IMG/VR virus record: IMGVR_UViG_3300002132_000107
Location: 1-64,000 of that record
From: a virus
DNA: 64,000 bases
Direction: 5' to 3' (one strand)
Made by a program: the position numbers and the translations under genes. The notes beneath the pieces were generated by a model, which was not told the DNA's origin, ran no database searches, and saw nothing but the letters and a program-made list of their open reading frames with translations. The stretch's first letter is position 1, and every line of letters starts with the position of its first letter. This document shows positions 32,692-42,307 of this stretch, piece by piece.

Positions 32692-34200
32692 TTAATTGAA
32701 GTCAGAGGTTAGGTCGTTAATTTTTAAATCTAATAAAGCGTCTTTTCTACTTCCACCATATCCAGAAAATTTAACATAGTATTCATATAAGCTTTTTACA
32801 CTATTTGGATCTGATAAATCGTAAGTTTTAATTTTTGCTGGTTCTGCAGCAAATTTGTCTGTAGCGGGTTTTGCTTTTTCTATTTCAATTTCAATTATAT
32901 TTGGTTTTGCATTAGGGAAATGTGGGTCACTAATTACGGATTTAACTCGATCAGCAAATCCTGTTTCTTTTAAAAAGCCTAAAGGATCTTTCATAAAATT
33001 ATTATAAATTTTTTGGGCTGTTGCATCCTTCGTAGATGGTGGCGGAGATGTAACTTCTTTTAAAGGAGTTACAGATCTAAAATAAACTTTTTGACCATCT
33101 TTTTCGTATGATTCAAATTGCTCTCCAATGCCCTCAATCGTTTTTTCTTTAAACATTTGAGAAATTATTTTGTCTTGCTCGCTTGGATTTTTTACTTGTT
33201 CTAAAAAGTCATTGTAACTTCTGTAGGGAGCATCTAATTGGTTTGAAAAAATAGCATTTTTTTCTAGCGGAGGCAAAGTGTTAAACCCGGCAACAGATGC
33301 TGAAATTTCTTTTCCAATTAAATTATCTATTACTGATTGATTAATTTCCTCAATTTGTCCTTCTACAAGTTTCCTACCTATTTTTTTACCATCAGCATTA
33401 ACAACGTCTTGATATATTCTTTTTGTAACTACTTCCCCTACTACCTCTGGCAACAACTCGCCTTTGGGGTTGGTTATAATTTTTGTAGATGATTTTATAA
33501 TATTTTCTGTCATTTGAGGTATTTCATAAAACAACTCACTTCCTGAAGCTAAATAATTATTACTATTAAATCCTTCAACTTTCCAGTTTTCTTTACCTAT
33601 TTTTCCGTAAGCATTTAAATTTAATGAATTTGAGTCGGGGTCGTATTGTAAATCTATGTCTCCAGTTGAATCTCCTGCCAATAAATTAAGCAAACCTAAT
33701 CTGTTGGCTCTATCTGCTTCGTCTACGCCTGTGACACCATATGTTTTGTTTAAATCCCCTGGATTCCTACCTTTCCACGCCCCAGCCTCGCCTTTTATTT
33801 CTTCCAAAAAAGCACCAGTGTTTATTAAAAAACTATCTGCATTTTGAATAGTTTTTAAAAGCTCACCCCTTGCTTTGGGGTCTGATTCATTGTATAAATC
33901 CATTTGCGCGTCTCCAGCAGCTTTAATTCTTTCGTCTATAATAGAATTAAGCTTTGTGTTTAAAGATGTCTTAGGCAGGTTAGATTTAAATTCAGCCGCT
34001 CTTTTGCCACTTTCAATATCAATTTCAGTCTGTAGCTCTCTTAGCCTTGCTGTTTCAGCTTCTCTTTGCTTTTTTATTTGATCAGCTTTTTCAATAGCTG
34101 TAGCAACGCCTCTTGCCATACTTTGACCAAATGAAGCAAAGCCTTGTGCTAATATTTCCCCTGACTTATCAGTTATTATTTCTGGATTTCTATAACTCAT
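32692..34200 (-). CDS. Virion-associated protein, 502 aa
   Basis: Starts MSYRNPEIITDKSGEILAQG. Residues about 18-60 form a long helix (ADQIKKQREAETARLRELQT). The rest is polar with many Asn, Lys and Ser, without known motif. Lies between the giant protein and the small internal protein, 14 bases upstream of the giant gene, so an internal-core or DNA-ejection component is likely by analogy with T7 gp14-gp15-gp16 order. Sequence similarity to those is not evident. Confidence 0.6.
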   Translation of the reverse strand: MSYRNPEIITDKSGEILAQGFASFGQSMARGVATAIEKADQIKKQREAETARLRELQTEIDIESGKRAAEFKSNLPKTSLNTKLNSIIDERIKAAGDAQMDLYNESDPKARGELLKTIQNADSFLINTGAFLEEIKGEAGAWKGRNPGDLNKTYGVTGVDEADRANRLGLLNLLAGDSTGDIDLQYDPDSNSLNLNAYGKIGKENWKVEGFNSNNYLASGSELFYEIPQMTENIIKSSTKIITNPKGELLPEVVGEVVTKRIYQDVVNADGKKIGRKLVEGQIEEINQSVIDNLIGKEISASVAGFNTLPPLEKNAIFSNQLDAPYRSYNDFLEQVKNPSEQDKIISQMFKEKTIEGIGEQFESYEKDGQKVYFRSVTPLKEVTSPPPSTKDATAQKIYNNFMKDPLGFLKETGFADRVKSVISDPHFPNAKPNIIEIEIEKAKPATDKFAAEPAKIKTYDLSDPNSVKSLYEYYVKFSGYGGSRKDALLDLKINDLTSDFN

Positions 34201-34210
34201 TTTTTTTTAT

Positions 34211-34320
34211 TTAACTTAACCCATAATCGTTACTAGCGCTGCTTGTTGAATATATGCTAGGATTTCTATATGTTTCTAGTGCTTTATTGTTAACATTCAA
34301 CCCCCTGCTCGGGGTTGCTA
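34211..34320 (-). CDS. Predicted -1 frameshift extension of the internal virion protein (36 residues)
   Basis: In the -1 frame, reading continues past the TAG for 36 codons (VATPSRGLNVNNKALETYRN, then PSIYSTSSASNDYGLS) to TAA 34211. It has no ATG of its own and fills the otherwise unusually long gap to the next gene. The composition is protein-like. I infer a minor C-terminally extended product. An independent gene would have to use TTG. Confidence 0.55.
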
Positions 34321-34327
34321 CTTTCCC
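34298..34327 (-). promoter_or_regulatory. Candidate -1 programmed frameshift signal
   Basis: On the leftward RNA: slippery heptamer G GGA AAG in the zero frame (34321-34327), TAG stop, then after 3 bases a perfect 7-pair stem CAACCCC/GGGGTTG with a 6-base loop. XXXYYYZ plus stop plus stem is the classic layout. The spacer is shorter than the usual 5-9 bases. No T-tract follows, so it is not a terminator. Confidence 0.6.
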
Positions 34328-35037
34328 GCCAGTGCCCCCGCAATACCTCCAATGGAACTTATAGCTCCACTCCATGCCGCTGCGCCTGCTTGGTTGGCTT
34401 GGGCTACATTGGCTCTTGATTGGCTTTCTTGACCAGAGAACCTATCTAATTTCGCATCGTCTCTTTGCTCTTGAGTTTGGAATTTAAATTGCTTGCCAGC
34501 AGCTTCCGCTTGTTGAACTCTTTGAGCTTCGCTTATTTGAACACCCTGAACTCTTTGTTGTTCTGACATTTTTGCCTGCTGTAATTGGCTTTCTCCTTGA
34601 GCCCTTAGTTTTTCATTTTGAGCCTCTTGTTGTTCAATGCTCGCAGAAACACCTTTTTTACTTTGCAAAGCAGCTTGCGCTAATGCTGTTGCTCCTCCTG
34701 CCCCAGACCCAGTAGCTCTAATTGTGTCTAAAGTATTAGCTAAAGCTATATCGGCTTCTTCAATTTGCATTTCAGCGGCTTGAGTAGCTACACCTAAACT
34801 TTGGAAAGGATTGCTTAATTGACCACTTAAATCAGCGGCAAGGCCACTAACATTTGTAACACTTTCATACGGGTTTACAACCGGCTGACGAGTATTTTCT
34901 AAATAATTAATTTTAGCTTCTGCTACTTTTCTTTGCTTTTCGGCGTTTTTCGCTTGTTTTTTAGCTTTAGCACTACCTAATATACCTCCTAATAAAGATA
35001 TTCCAGCGCCAATACCAGCTGCAATAATTCCTGCCAT
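34318..35037 (-). CDS. Internal virion protein (T7 gp14-like architecture), frame 0 product
   Basis: ATG 35037 (MAGIIAAGIGAG) is chosen; an upstream in-frame start at 35067 would overlap the cupin gene. 239 residues: a glycine-rich hydrophobic N-terminus (GIGAGISLLGGILGSA), then a long Ala/Gln/Glu-rich coiled region (QQAKMSEQQRVQGVQISEAQ), and a Gly/Ala-rich end. This matches the size and composition of short-tail-phage ejection proteins. The frame ends in TAG at 34318 right after a slippery GGGAAAG and before a hairpin, suggesting a longer frameshifted form. Confidence 0.72.
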   Translation of the reverse strand: MAGIIAAGIGAGISLLGGILGSAKAKKQAKNAEKQRKVAEAKINYLENTRQPVVNPYESVTNVSGLAADLSGQLSNPFQSLGVATQAAEMQIEEADIALANTLDTIRATGSGAGGATALAQAALQSKKGVSASIEQQEAQNEKLRAQGESQLQQAKMSEQQRVQGVQISEAQRVQQAEAAGKQFKFQTQEQRDDAKLDRFSGQESQSRANVAQANQAGAAAWSGAISSIGGIAGALAGK

Positions 35038-35038
35038 A

Positions 35039-35485
35039 TTATTTATTTTTTTTATTATATTCTTCAAGAGTCATAGAATATAAAAAATCTTCTATTTCCT
35101 CCATGTTTTCTGTATTTGTTGGATTTTTATGTACATTTATAAATAAGCAATCTTCTACACAGTAAATTAATCGCTTAGCTCCTTTCTTTGACTTTTCATA
35201 GCACGGAGCAATATGCTCAACTACTTCGCCGCAATCATTAACAATTATTCTACCTTTTAATAAAAACCAAAAATGATCTGTATGATGTATTGCGCTAACT
35301 ACTATGCTTCCAGCTTTCATTTCCATTTTGCGCATATATAATTGATCTGAAAAATCATGCGTAATAGGGAAGTCTTCGTTATTAACTAAGCTTTCGCCGT
35401 CACCGTATAAACCTTCTTTATCGTTATTTGCTATAATAATATCTTGAAAATTTTCTAATTTTTTATAAAATTGAGTTAATTTCAT
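35039..35485 (-). CDS. Cupin-like protein
   Basis: 148 residues. Central segment MKAGSIVVSAIHHTDHFWFLLKG followed by IIVNDCGEVV and RLIYCVEDCLFINVHKNP has the strand and His/Glu pattern of a small cupin barrel (ligand-type His near HHTDH and the later VHKNP). Cupins bind metals or small ligands. Its position between tail-hub and internal-protein genes suggests a virion part or assembly factor, but no role is established. Confidence 0.6.
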   Translation of the reverse strand: MKLTQFYKKLENFQDIIIANNDKEGLYGDGESLVNNEDFPITHDFSDQLYMRKMEMKAGSIVVSAIHHTDHFWFLLKGRIIVNDCGEVVEHIAPCYEKSKKGAKRLIYCVEDCLFINVHKNPTNTENMEEIEDFLYSMTLEEYNKKNK

Positions 35486-35495
35486 TTAATTTCGT

Positions 35496-36920
35496 TTAAT
35501 ACGAAGATACAACAAAATTTGATCCAACGCTCCAAAGCTCTTTTGGCCCTCCAACATTAGTTATATTATCTGTTGAAAAAGTAACAGTAGCGAAAAATCC
35601 TTTAATACCAGACATTTCATTACCCCATACAACTTCGCCATCTCTGGCTGGACTATTATTTACTAAATTAGCAAAATATTTGTTTTCTTTTCTATCAAAA
35701 CCTAATCTATAAATAACACCACCATCATTGTATGTTTGATTATAACTAGGTACTTGAGCGGTTGTGTCGTCATAACTAACCCAGCCATTATTTACATAAT
35801 CATATCTTTGAGCATCAGATGTAAAACTAGTTACTTGCCAACCATTATCCCCTTCGTAATTTACTGTCTGAAAGTTTTTAGATACAGATGAGTTTTGATT
35901 AAATACAAAAGTTATATTTGATGGTGCATAGGCGCCGTAAAAAGTACCTCTATTGGTTCCGTTAACATTACTATAGTGTTCATATATAGAGCCATTCTTA
36001 AAGCTATAGAATTTATTCTTAAGACTTGTTATATATGTTGGCTTATAGGTAAAGAAGCTATTCCAACCATTAACTAATTCGTCAAATGTTAAAGTAGCAT
36101 AAGTAGAAGCGCTATCGGAACTGCCTTGTAAAGCCCTGGTTTTTTGTATAGACAGGGTGTAGTTTTTATTATGTATGTCATATGCTCCAACCATAGCCCC
36201 ATTGTCGCTTAGAGCAGTCATGGTGTCTCTAAAGTAATCCACCATACCATAAGCAGATATTTCTGTTAAACCATCCATAGAAAGCCTTAAAACAGCGTTT
36301 CTATCTTTATCTGTAAAGTATTTTTGATAACCATAAACAGCAAAGCTTTCTGGGTTTCTACTAATACCATAATTTCCTGCATAAGGAACAATTTGGCCTA
36401 TAACTAGTTGTGTCGATGTTATCGCTGCATTACCCTCAGCAGAGTATATAGCGTCTTTATCTATTAAAGCCCTACTAACTTTACTTTCTTGAAATACTAT
36501 TAGGTTTGTATCTTCCGCAAATAGCTTTTGTATTGAACCATTAACGGGATCTAATGATCTAGTAATGCTTTCGCCAACAGAGAATTGATTAGTGTTGTTT
36601 ACACCTGTTCTTGAATTAAATATACCAGAGTATATTAAAGAGTTTTGTCTTACTTGTTGTTCTGGAAATTCTTCCGTTATATAAGCCCTAACTCCTAGGT
36701 CAACTTGTGTATTGTTATACCCTCCTCTAATCCTTGATTCTTCTACAAACCAATTATTGTCTCCATTAGTTCCATTACCAGGAAAAGCCACAACGCCAAT
36801 TATTGGAATATCCTCATTATAAGGGTATCCATTTGGCCATACCGGATCATTCCCGATACCATCCCGAATCTGTTTTGCCCAAAACGAATTAAAGTATGAT
36901 ATTTCTATTGATGCTGCCAT
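35496..36920 (-). CDS. Tail-hub/tail-tubular protein, 474 aa
   Basis: Starts MAASIEISYFNSFWAKQIRD. Beta-rich with many Asn, Ser, Thr and Tyr. Repeating strands such as YQKYFTDKDRNAVLRLSMDG and IYRLGFDRKENKYFANLVNN suggest a beta-propeller-like or jelly-roll body. It follows the 1109-residue stabilisation-like protein and probably forms part of the short tail. Not assignable to a named family by eye. Confidence 0.65.
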   Translation of the reverse strand: MAASIEISYFNSFWAKQIRDGIGNDPVWPNGYPYNEDIPIIGVVAFPGNGTNGDNNWFVEESRIRGGYNNTQVDLGVRAYITEEFPEQQVRQNSLIYSGIFNSRTGVNNTNQFSVGESITRSLDPVNGSIQKLFAEDTNLIVFQESKVSRALIDKDAIYSAEGNAAITSTQLVIGQIVPYAGNYGISRNPESFAVYGYQKYFTDKDRNAVLRLSMDGLTEISAYGMVDYFRDTMTALSDNGAMVGAYDIHNKNYTLSIQKTRALQGSSDSASTYATLTFDELVNGWNSFFTYKPTYITSLKNKFYSFKNGSIYEHYSNVNGTNRGTFYGAYAPSNITFVFNQNSSVSKNFQTVNYEGDNGWQVTSFTSDAQRYDYVNNGWVSYDDTTAQVPSYNQTYNDGGVIYRLGFDRKENKYFANLVNNSPARDGEVVWGNEMSGIKGFFATVTFSTDNITNVGGPKELWSVGSNFVVSSY

Positions 36921-36949
36921 AATTTATAATCACTTATTTTATTCATTAT

Positions 36950-39900
36950 TTAAAAACAAACCCCCGCTACTATAACTGAATTTGCTCCGGTAGGCGTGGT
37001 AGTAGAACACTGGTAAAATTCTGTGGCTGTTAGGACAGAGCCTGAAGAGCCGTCGCAGTTTGTCCATTGTATTGTGGACATTCCAATAGGCGTTATTCTA
37101 TAATTTTGGCAAAAGTTGCCAATTACATTTGCTTCGCAAAGATCCGCAGAGTCTATAATACCTGTAAATGTATGAGTAACAACTGAACTTTCTCCAGCAG
37201 CCTTAATAATAGTATTCACATTACCGTTTGGATCTGTAAATTCATACTTATGATTGCTACTTAAAATCCCTCCTCCGAATGTTTGTAGTGTTAAACTTAC
37301 AGCATTTGATACTGGAATAGCACCACTGCTAGTTACTATAGTGTCTTGATAAATTGTTTGTGTATTGCTATCTGACCAAATAGCCAACCAAGATGGTGAA
37401 TAAACTAAAGAACTAGTTGTAACGCTTCTAGGGGCCATAGCCACAGCACCAAAAGTAACATTAAAAGCACAAGTAGAAGGAGCCACCGCTCCGCCATCAT
37501 CCGCTAAACTAACGTTTACAGCATATTCTTTGTTATTTGTATGCACGTTATTTGGGTTTGTAATAATACCAGTATTGGGATCTATAGAAAATATTCCTTG
37601 GCTAGTTACATCTAAGCCATCTAATATTACACTTCCAATGCTCCATACTAGCCCTTGTATTCTATTTGCATACAAAGCATTTATGTTTAATCCATTTTCA
37701 CCAAGCGCGGTTGCAACATAATAATTATTGCCCGCGTTGCCCCCATAAATTAAGTTTGATCCACATGGAAAACTATATGTAGGGCTAATATTACTAAAAT
37801 TACCTAAGAAAGATAATTGAGTGGTTTCAGTACCTACAATGCAGTTTACATAAAACACAAAATTTATTAAAGCAGGATCACCTACTCCATAATAAAAGAA
37901 ATCATTTGTTTTTATATCAAAAGTGCCTGTTCCGTTGTCAACTAAGCTAAATCTACTTGTTATATTTGTTGGATTACCAGATATAGAATTTTCTACTTTA
38001 GCGAGAGTAAACGCTGCTCCAGCAACCGGTTGTCCTTGGGCGTCTAAAATAGACGCTGCAGACACAACAGTAGCCCCTATATTCATGCCTTCATTTTGAG
38101 AATATCCCGCATTTAAATCTATTGCCGCAGGAGCAGATGTTCCTTCTGCTATAAGAGCATTTAAATCACTTATTAACCCAACAGAACTAGTTTCCCAATA
38201 TATGTCTAAAAGAGATTCCACTGGGGAAGTTTCATAAACACCAAGTGTTAAATTAAAATTAGAATTTGTTACACCTATAGCTTTAGATGTATTTATCCTA
38301 CCTATTAACGGATTTGTTTCACTTTGATAAAATTCAGGATAAACTAAGCTTGCCCCTTGGGAAACATTGTAATTAGTGTCGGCTACCGTAGATATAGAAA
38401 CCACCGTGTCTGAATTAGTGCCAGGATAATATTGATTGTTTAATGCCACTGTAGGATTAACCCTTCCAAATAACTGAACACTACTTCTATACTGTCTTTG
38501 GTCTGGTCCAACTTCAGATAAATCTCTTGGTACTTTATTTATATTATCATTTATTAATACTATGTTAGCTATACTGTTTTGATCAATTGTGCCTATTGGA
38601 TAACCATTTAATATTCCCGGCAGATATACATTATAATAATCTTGTTCCGTTTGTTTAACAACTATTTTATATGAATACCAACCCAATGGGTTTGTTTCAC
38701 TATATAACCCTGGTTCTCCTTGAGTATTTACGTCACTAATAATGCCGGGGCTATCAAATACAACTCTTAATGCATACCCGGGCCAATGAAGTATAGTAGA
38801 CGGCGCTGATTTATAGTAAGGCACAAAAATTGTAGACCCCCCATAAGCTACTAGCCCAACGGTTTGCCCTAAACTTTCATCATCTTTGGAGGATAATATA
38901 ACGGAGGATTGTCTGCCAAATTTATCACAAAGCACTATTCCAACTTGATAGTTCCTATTTTGTTTCAAAGTATGATTAGGATATTCTATTGAACTATATA
39001 TTTTATTTGGTTCAGAAAAATTAAATTCTTTAGAGTAATATCCAACCCCATAATTTATGGATTCAGGAGGGGTATTTTTGTCTACAAAGTTACCATACAT
39101 AACCCTGTTCCCAGCGACTTCTTGTGCTAAAGCTCTTACGGGTACCATATCATAAACCCTTGTTGTTTGGTCAGAGGGTAAAGTTTTATATGGCTTGCTA
39201 GATATATAAGTAAAGTTGTAAATGTTTTCTACTGTAAATGCCTTATTATAAGCAACAACACTGTTAACAATGCTAATAGGAATAGACTCAACTGCTTTAA
39301 TAATGGTTGAATCTGATTCTTTACAAAGTATTTCAATATCTGTTACATGCTGGGCAACACCCATATCCTCATAGGGCAGCTGTATATTTAAACCTATTTC
39401 TGTAACGTTATTTTCAAAAAATTGTACTACTGTACTTCTATAGGCTTCTTCTTGATCGCCGTCTAAAAAATAACCTTGTTGTTTAGGAATAAAACAAATT
39501 TGAGTAAATGGGGCTATTAAAGAATACTCCCCATCATCAAACTTATACCTATAGCTAAATCTTATAAGCCTGTCTTTTAAATAATTTGGGTCTCCTGCCC
39601 AATTAGATAAATAATCCGGGTTTTCAGGTGAAGGCGGTGCCGGAGGGTAACCGGGAAGGTATCGTTGAGAGGGGTTAACCATTGTAGAAACTAACGGTTG
39701 ATTTTCAGCTAAATTAACTAACTTAATTGGATTAATTGGTAAAGGTTTTGCTACAGAGATAGTGTCTTCAGACATATAATACCCTGTTGAATTAGCTGCG
39801 GACTGTACGTTTATTTTTCTTGGTTGGTTTCTATTATCAGTCCAAAATAATAAATCCTCTAATAAGTTTACGCCTATTATTGGGCTGCTCTTTGAAAAGT

Positions 39901-40279
39901 TTAAAAATCTACCTTCAGCAAGTTTTGTTGGTGGTGTGTTGGCAGTAGACGGATTATATCTGTATATAAAACATTTAGCATCTACTGGGGCAAATACGTT
40001 ATTAAGAGCTGACGAATCCGTATAGTCTGTTAAAAATAAATAAATATAGTTTGTTGCGTTATCGGCTAAAAAACCAATAACGTCTAAATTTGCAATACCT
40101 AAATTAGTAACATCTATTTGAGAGTTACCCAATATATTTTCTAAAGCGCCAACATCAGAACCTTCTGACCTACTTATAGAAATATTTTGTGCATTTCTGT
40201 ATTCTCCAGTTGGAACAAGCCTGTCATCCAGGTCTTTGTTCATTTTAGATTTTATAAAAGTATTTTGAATTTCAGCCAT
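36950..40279 (-). CDS. Tail stabilisation protein (P22 gp10-like hub), 1109 aa
   Basis: N-terminus MAEIQNTFIKSKMNKDLDDR followed by LVPTGEYRNAQNISISRSEG and VGALENILGN is the pattern of podovirus tail-stabilisation proteins (MNxDLDxRLxPxGEYRxAxN). The following several hundred residues are beta-rich. The C-terminal part is rich in Ser, Thr and Gly with Cys pairs near the end and may be an exposed receptor-facing region. It probably seals the connector and carries fibres. Assigned from N-terminal motif and gene order. Confidence 0.75.
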   Translation of the reverse strand: MAEIQNTFIKSKMNKDLDDRLVPTGEYRNAQNISISRSEGSDVGALENILGNSQIDVTNLGIANLDVIGFLADNATNYIYLFLTDYTDSSALNNVFAPVDAKCFIYRYNPSTANTPPTKLAEGRFLNFSKSSPIIGVNLLEDLLFWTDNRNQPRKINVQSAANSTGYYMSEDTISVAKPLPINPIKLVNLAENQPLVSTMVNPSQRYLPGYPPAPPSPENPDYLSNWAGDPNYLKDRLIRFSYRYKFDDGEYSLIAPFTQICFIPKQQGYFLDGDQEEAYRSTVVQFFENNVTEIGLNIQLPYEDMGVAQHVTDIEILCKESDSTIIKAVESIPISIVNSVVAYNKAFTVENIYNFTYISSKPYKTLPSDQTTRVYDMVPVRALAQEVAGNRVMYGNFVDKNTPPESINYGVGYYSKEFNFSEPNKIYSSIEYPNHTLKQNRNYQVGIVLCDKFGRQSSVILSSKDDESLGQTVGLVAYGGSTIFVPYYKSAPSTILHWPGYALRVVFDSPGIISDVNTQGEPGLYSETNPLGWYSYKIVVKQTEQDYYNVYLPGILNGYPIGTIDQNSIANIVLINDNINKVPRDLSEVGPDQRQYRSSVQLFGRVNPTVALNNQYYPGTNSDTVVSISTVADTNYNVSQGASLVYPEFYQSETNPLIGRINTSKAIGVTNSNFNLTLGVYETSPVESLLDIYWETSSVGLISDLNALIAEGTSAPAAIDLNAGYSQNEGMNIGATVVSAASILDAQGQPVAGAAFTLAKVENSISGNPTNITSRFSLVDNGTGTFDIKTNDFFYYGVGDPALINFVFYVNCIVGTETTQLSFLGNFSNISPTYSFPCGSNLIYGGNAGNNYYVATALGENGLNINALYANRIQGLVWSIGSVILDGLDVTSQGIFSIDPNTGIITNPNNVHTNNKEYAVNVSLADDGGAVAPSTCAFNVTFGAVAMAPRSVTTSSLVYSPSWLAIWSDSNTQTIYQDTIVTSSGAIPVSNAVSLTLQTFGGGILSSNHKYEFTDPNGNVNTIIKAAGESSVVTHTFTGIIDSADLCEANVIGNFCQNYRITPIGMSTIQWTNCDGSSGSVLTATEFYQCSTTTPTGANSVIVAGVCF

Positions 40280-40283
40280 CTAA

Positions 40284-41507
40284 TTAATGTTTAATCCATT
40301 TAGATTGTCCTCTCATAACTTGAACAATCTCACTTAATTTAATATTGGATAATCTTATTTTTGCATTTCTGAGTGCAGCAGATTTTTCTCTTTTAAATCT
40401 TTGTACTACATATTCTGGTTGATTAGCTCTTGTGGCTAATATACTATATACTAAATGCAAGTACATAGCCTCTTCCGCCATCTTAGGAACTTTTGTGTCC
40501 ATATCATAGGCTAACCCATCAGATATGTATTCTAATATAATTAAAGCGCCTACAAGATCACTTGAGAAAGATATTTTACCTTCTCTTTCGTTTATTGTAA
40601 ACCACCCGTTTACATTAGCATTTTGTGGATCTAGCCCATAAGCCCTTCCAAAGAAATTGCCGTTGGCCCATGCCGCATTATTAGAATCCAGTCCTTTGTT
40701 GTAATCGTTTAATGAAGCTATGTTGTTTACAAGCATAGTGTTTGCAATATCCCACCTTTTTTCTGTTTGAGAAGACCCTTGTAGGTTTTCTTCGTAGTTA
40801 TCTTGAACAGGAACACCCTCGTTATCCTGTAAAGGTGTTGTATAAGGATTACTAGTTAATTGTGTAGGATATATTTGGTGCTTTACGCCTAAGTTATCTA
40901 CCCAAGACATTTTAACATAATTAACAAAGTCTTGTGGTATAACTACACTAAGGCTTGGGGGTACATTTAACTCTTGTGATTTTATACTTTTTAAAGTATC
41001 ATAGCTAAACTCTTGTAATCCTCTTTTAGCATGAAATACTACATCAGTTCTTTTAACATCTAATATTAGCTTTCCTGCTCCTACATAAGCAACTAAAAAG
41101 TTGTTTATTATATCATTTAAAGTTACATAAGAATAACCGCCGTAATTATTTTCAACAGCGTCGCCAAAAGCATTTTCATTGCCGTAGTTTCCGCCGCTGT
41201 TACTTTTAAGTTGTATTACTAAATAACTGTTAGCAGAAAGTCCTGTAGCTAATGTGATAACATTATCTACAACAGTATAAGGCAAAGTATATTCGCCAAA
41301 AGTTCCTGGTAATCCTGATCCGCTAGTATATAAAACAAAATTATTTAATCCATAATCTGATGTATTAGGATTATAAGAACCAAAAACTAAATTGGTATTA
41401 AAAGTTGAAGTAAATGCTATCTGACCATTAGTTGCAGTAAAGCTCTGTGAACCAGCGTAGTATTGACTATTTGTTTCGGTTATTAAACCATTATTAGGTT
41501 GCGCCAT
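40284..41507 (-). CDS. Head-tail connector/tail-adaptor protein, 407 aa
   Basis: Starts MAQPNNGLITETNSQYYAGS with a beta-rich, Asn/Gly-rich N-terminal domain. From about residue 165 the conserved-looking core FSYDTLKSIKSQELNVPPSL and VNYVKMSWVDNLGVKHQIYP appears, and the C-terminus is helical. The position between the ring protein and the tail-hub gene suits an adaptor such as tail tubular protein A. Family is inferred, not matched. Confidence 0.65.
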   Translation of the reverse strand: MAQPNNGLITETNSQYYAGSQSFTATNGQIAFTSTFNTNLVFGSYNPNTSDYGLNNFVLYTSGSGLPGTFGEYTLPYTVVDNVITLATGLSANSYLVIQLKSNSGGNYGNENAFGDAVENNYGGYSYVTLNDIINNFLVAYVGAGKLILDVKRTDVVFHAKRGLQEFSYDTLKSIKSQELNVPPSLSVVIPQDFVNYVKMSWVDNLGVKHQIYPTQLTSNPYTTPLQDNEGVPVQDNYEENLQGSSQTEKRWDIANTMLVNNIASLNDYNKGLDSNNAAWANGNFFGRAYGLDPQNANVNGWFTINEREGKISFSSDLVGALIILEYISDGLAYDMDTKVPKMAEEAMYLHLVYSILATRANQPEYVVQRFKREKSAALRNAKIRLSNIKLSEIVQVMRGQSKWIKH

Positions 41508-41513
41508 AATCTA

Positions 41514-42245
41514 TTAGCTTTTTTGATTTACGTCCTCTGCTTGTGCTTGTTGAGCAGCTACTTGGATTATTTGTGGATCTTTAATGACAATACCCATATA
41601 AAGTAACACGTTTGTTATAACCGTTGTTTGTTCTGTAGCATCTAACTCAAATTGTGTAGATGTTGCAGGATTATATATATAAGGTCCTGATGCCCAAGTG
41701 CCCCCTCCTAATTGTTGATAACCCCAAATAACATTAGCCGGTTTTCTAACATAAGAAACCGTAATATCAGCAGCAGTTGTGATTGTTTTTGGATAAACAT
41801 ATATACGTGGTGGATTTGTAGTGGTTCCATCTTCGTAGACGTATATAGGATAAATAGTAGTTGGCTTAGTTAAAGAAGAAAGATTTATAGTTAACAATTC
41901 GTTTCTTTGAACTCTTTGTAATTCTTTTTCGTCCTTGTATATTACTGTGCCAATTCTATGCGTATTACCTGGTGGCAAAAAATAACCCCCAGCATTATAA
42001 GTACAATTACCCATAGTTTTAAATATGGATATATTATTGTCAATGTTTTTTTGTCTGTCAGCATATTCGCTGTCAACTTGCGGCACACGGAGTTGTTGAT
42101 TAAGATCTTCAAAGTACTTTTCAAATATTTCTAATTGAACTTGTGTACCTATCTTATTAAACTCATCAGGCGTTACATAACCCCTTTGTTCTTTATTTAG
42201 TATTAACAAGACTGTTTTGTAAACTGTATCTACGTTTATTGCCAT
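41514..42245 (-). CDS. Head-tail ring/adaptor protein, 243 aa
   Basis: Begins MAINVDTVYKTVLLILNKEQ and contains RGYVTPDEFNKIGTQVQLEI, then beta strands with PPRIYVYP, and a helical end (FELDATEQTTVITNVLLYMG). This helix-strand-helix layout resembles phage connector rings that bind the portal. It follows a 278-residue structural gene and precedes the connector. Similar proteins in aquatic phages have no detailed annotation. Confidence 0.65.
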   Translation of the reverse strand: MAINVDTVYKTVLLILNKEQRGYVTPDEFNKIGTQVQLEIFEKYFEDLNQQLRVPQVDSEYADRQKNIDNNISIFKTMGNCTYNAGGYFLPPGNTHRIGTVIYKDEKELQRVQRNELLTINLSSLTKPTTIYPIYVYEDGTTTNPPRIYVYPKTITTAADITVSYVRKPANVIWGYQQLGGGTWASGPYIYNPATSTQFELDATEQTTVITNVLLYMGIVIKDPQIIQVAAQQAQAEDVNQKS

Positions 42246-42307
42246 TTTATATTGTTGTTATAATATAAGGGGCGAAATGAATCACCCCATATATTTAGTA
42301 TTACGTA

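Noticed and set aside
34298-34317. An intrinsic terminator downstream of the internal virion gene
   Set aside because: The stem is strong but is followed by AATGTTAAC rather than a T-tract, and it stands right after a slippery heptamer, so a frameshift signal fits better.
42257-42292. A weak hairpin (GGGG with CCCC) between two structural genes as a terminator
   Set aside because: The stem is only four GC pairs plus interrupted AT pairs and no clear T-tract follows.
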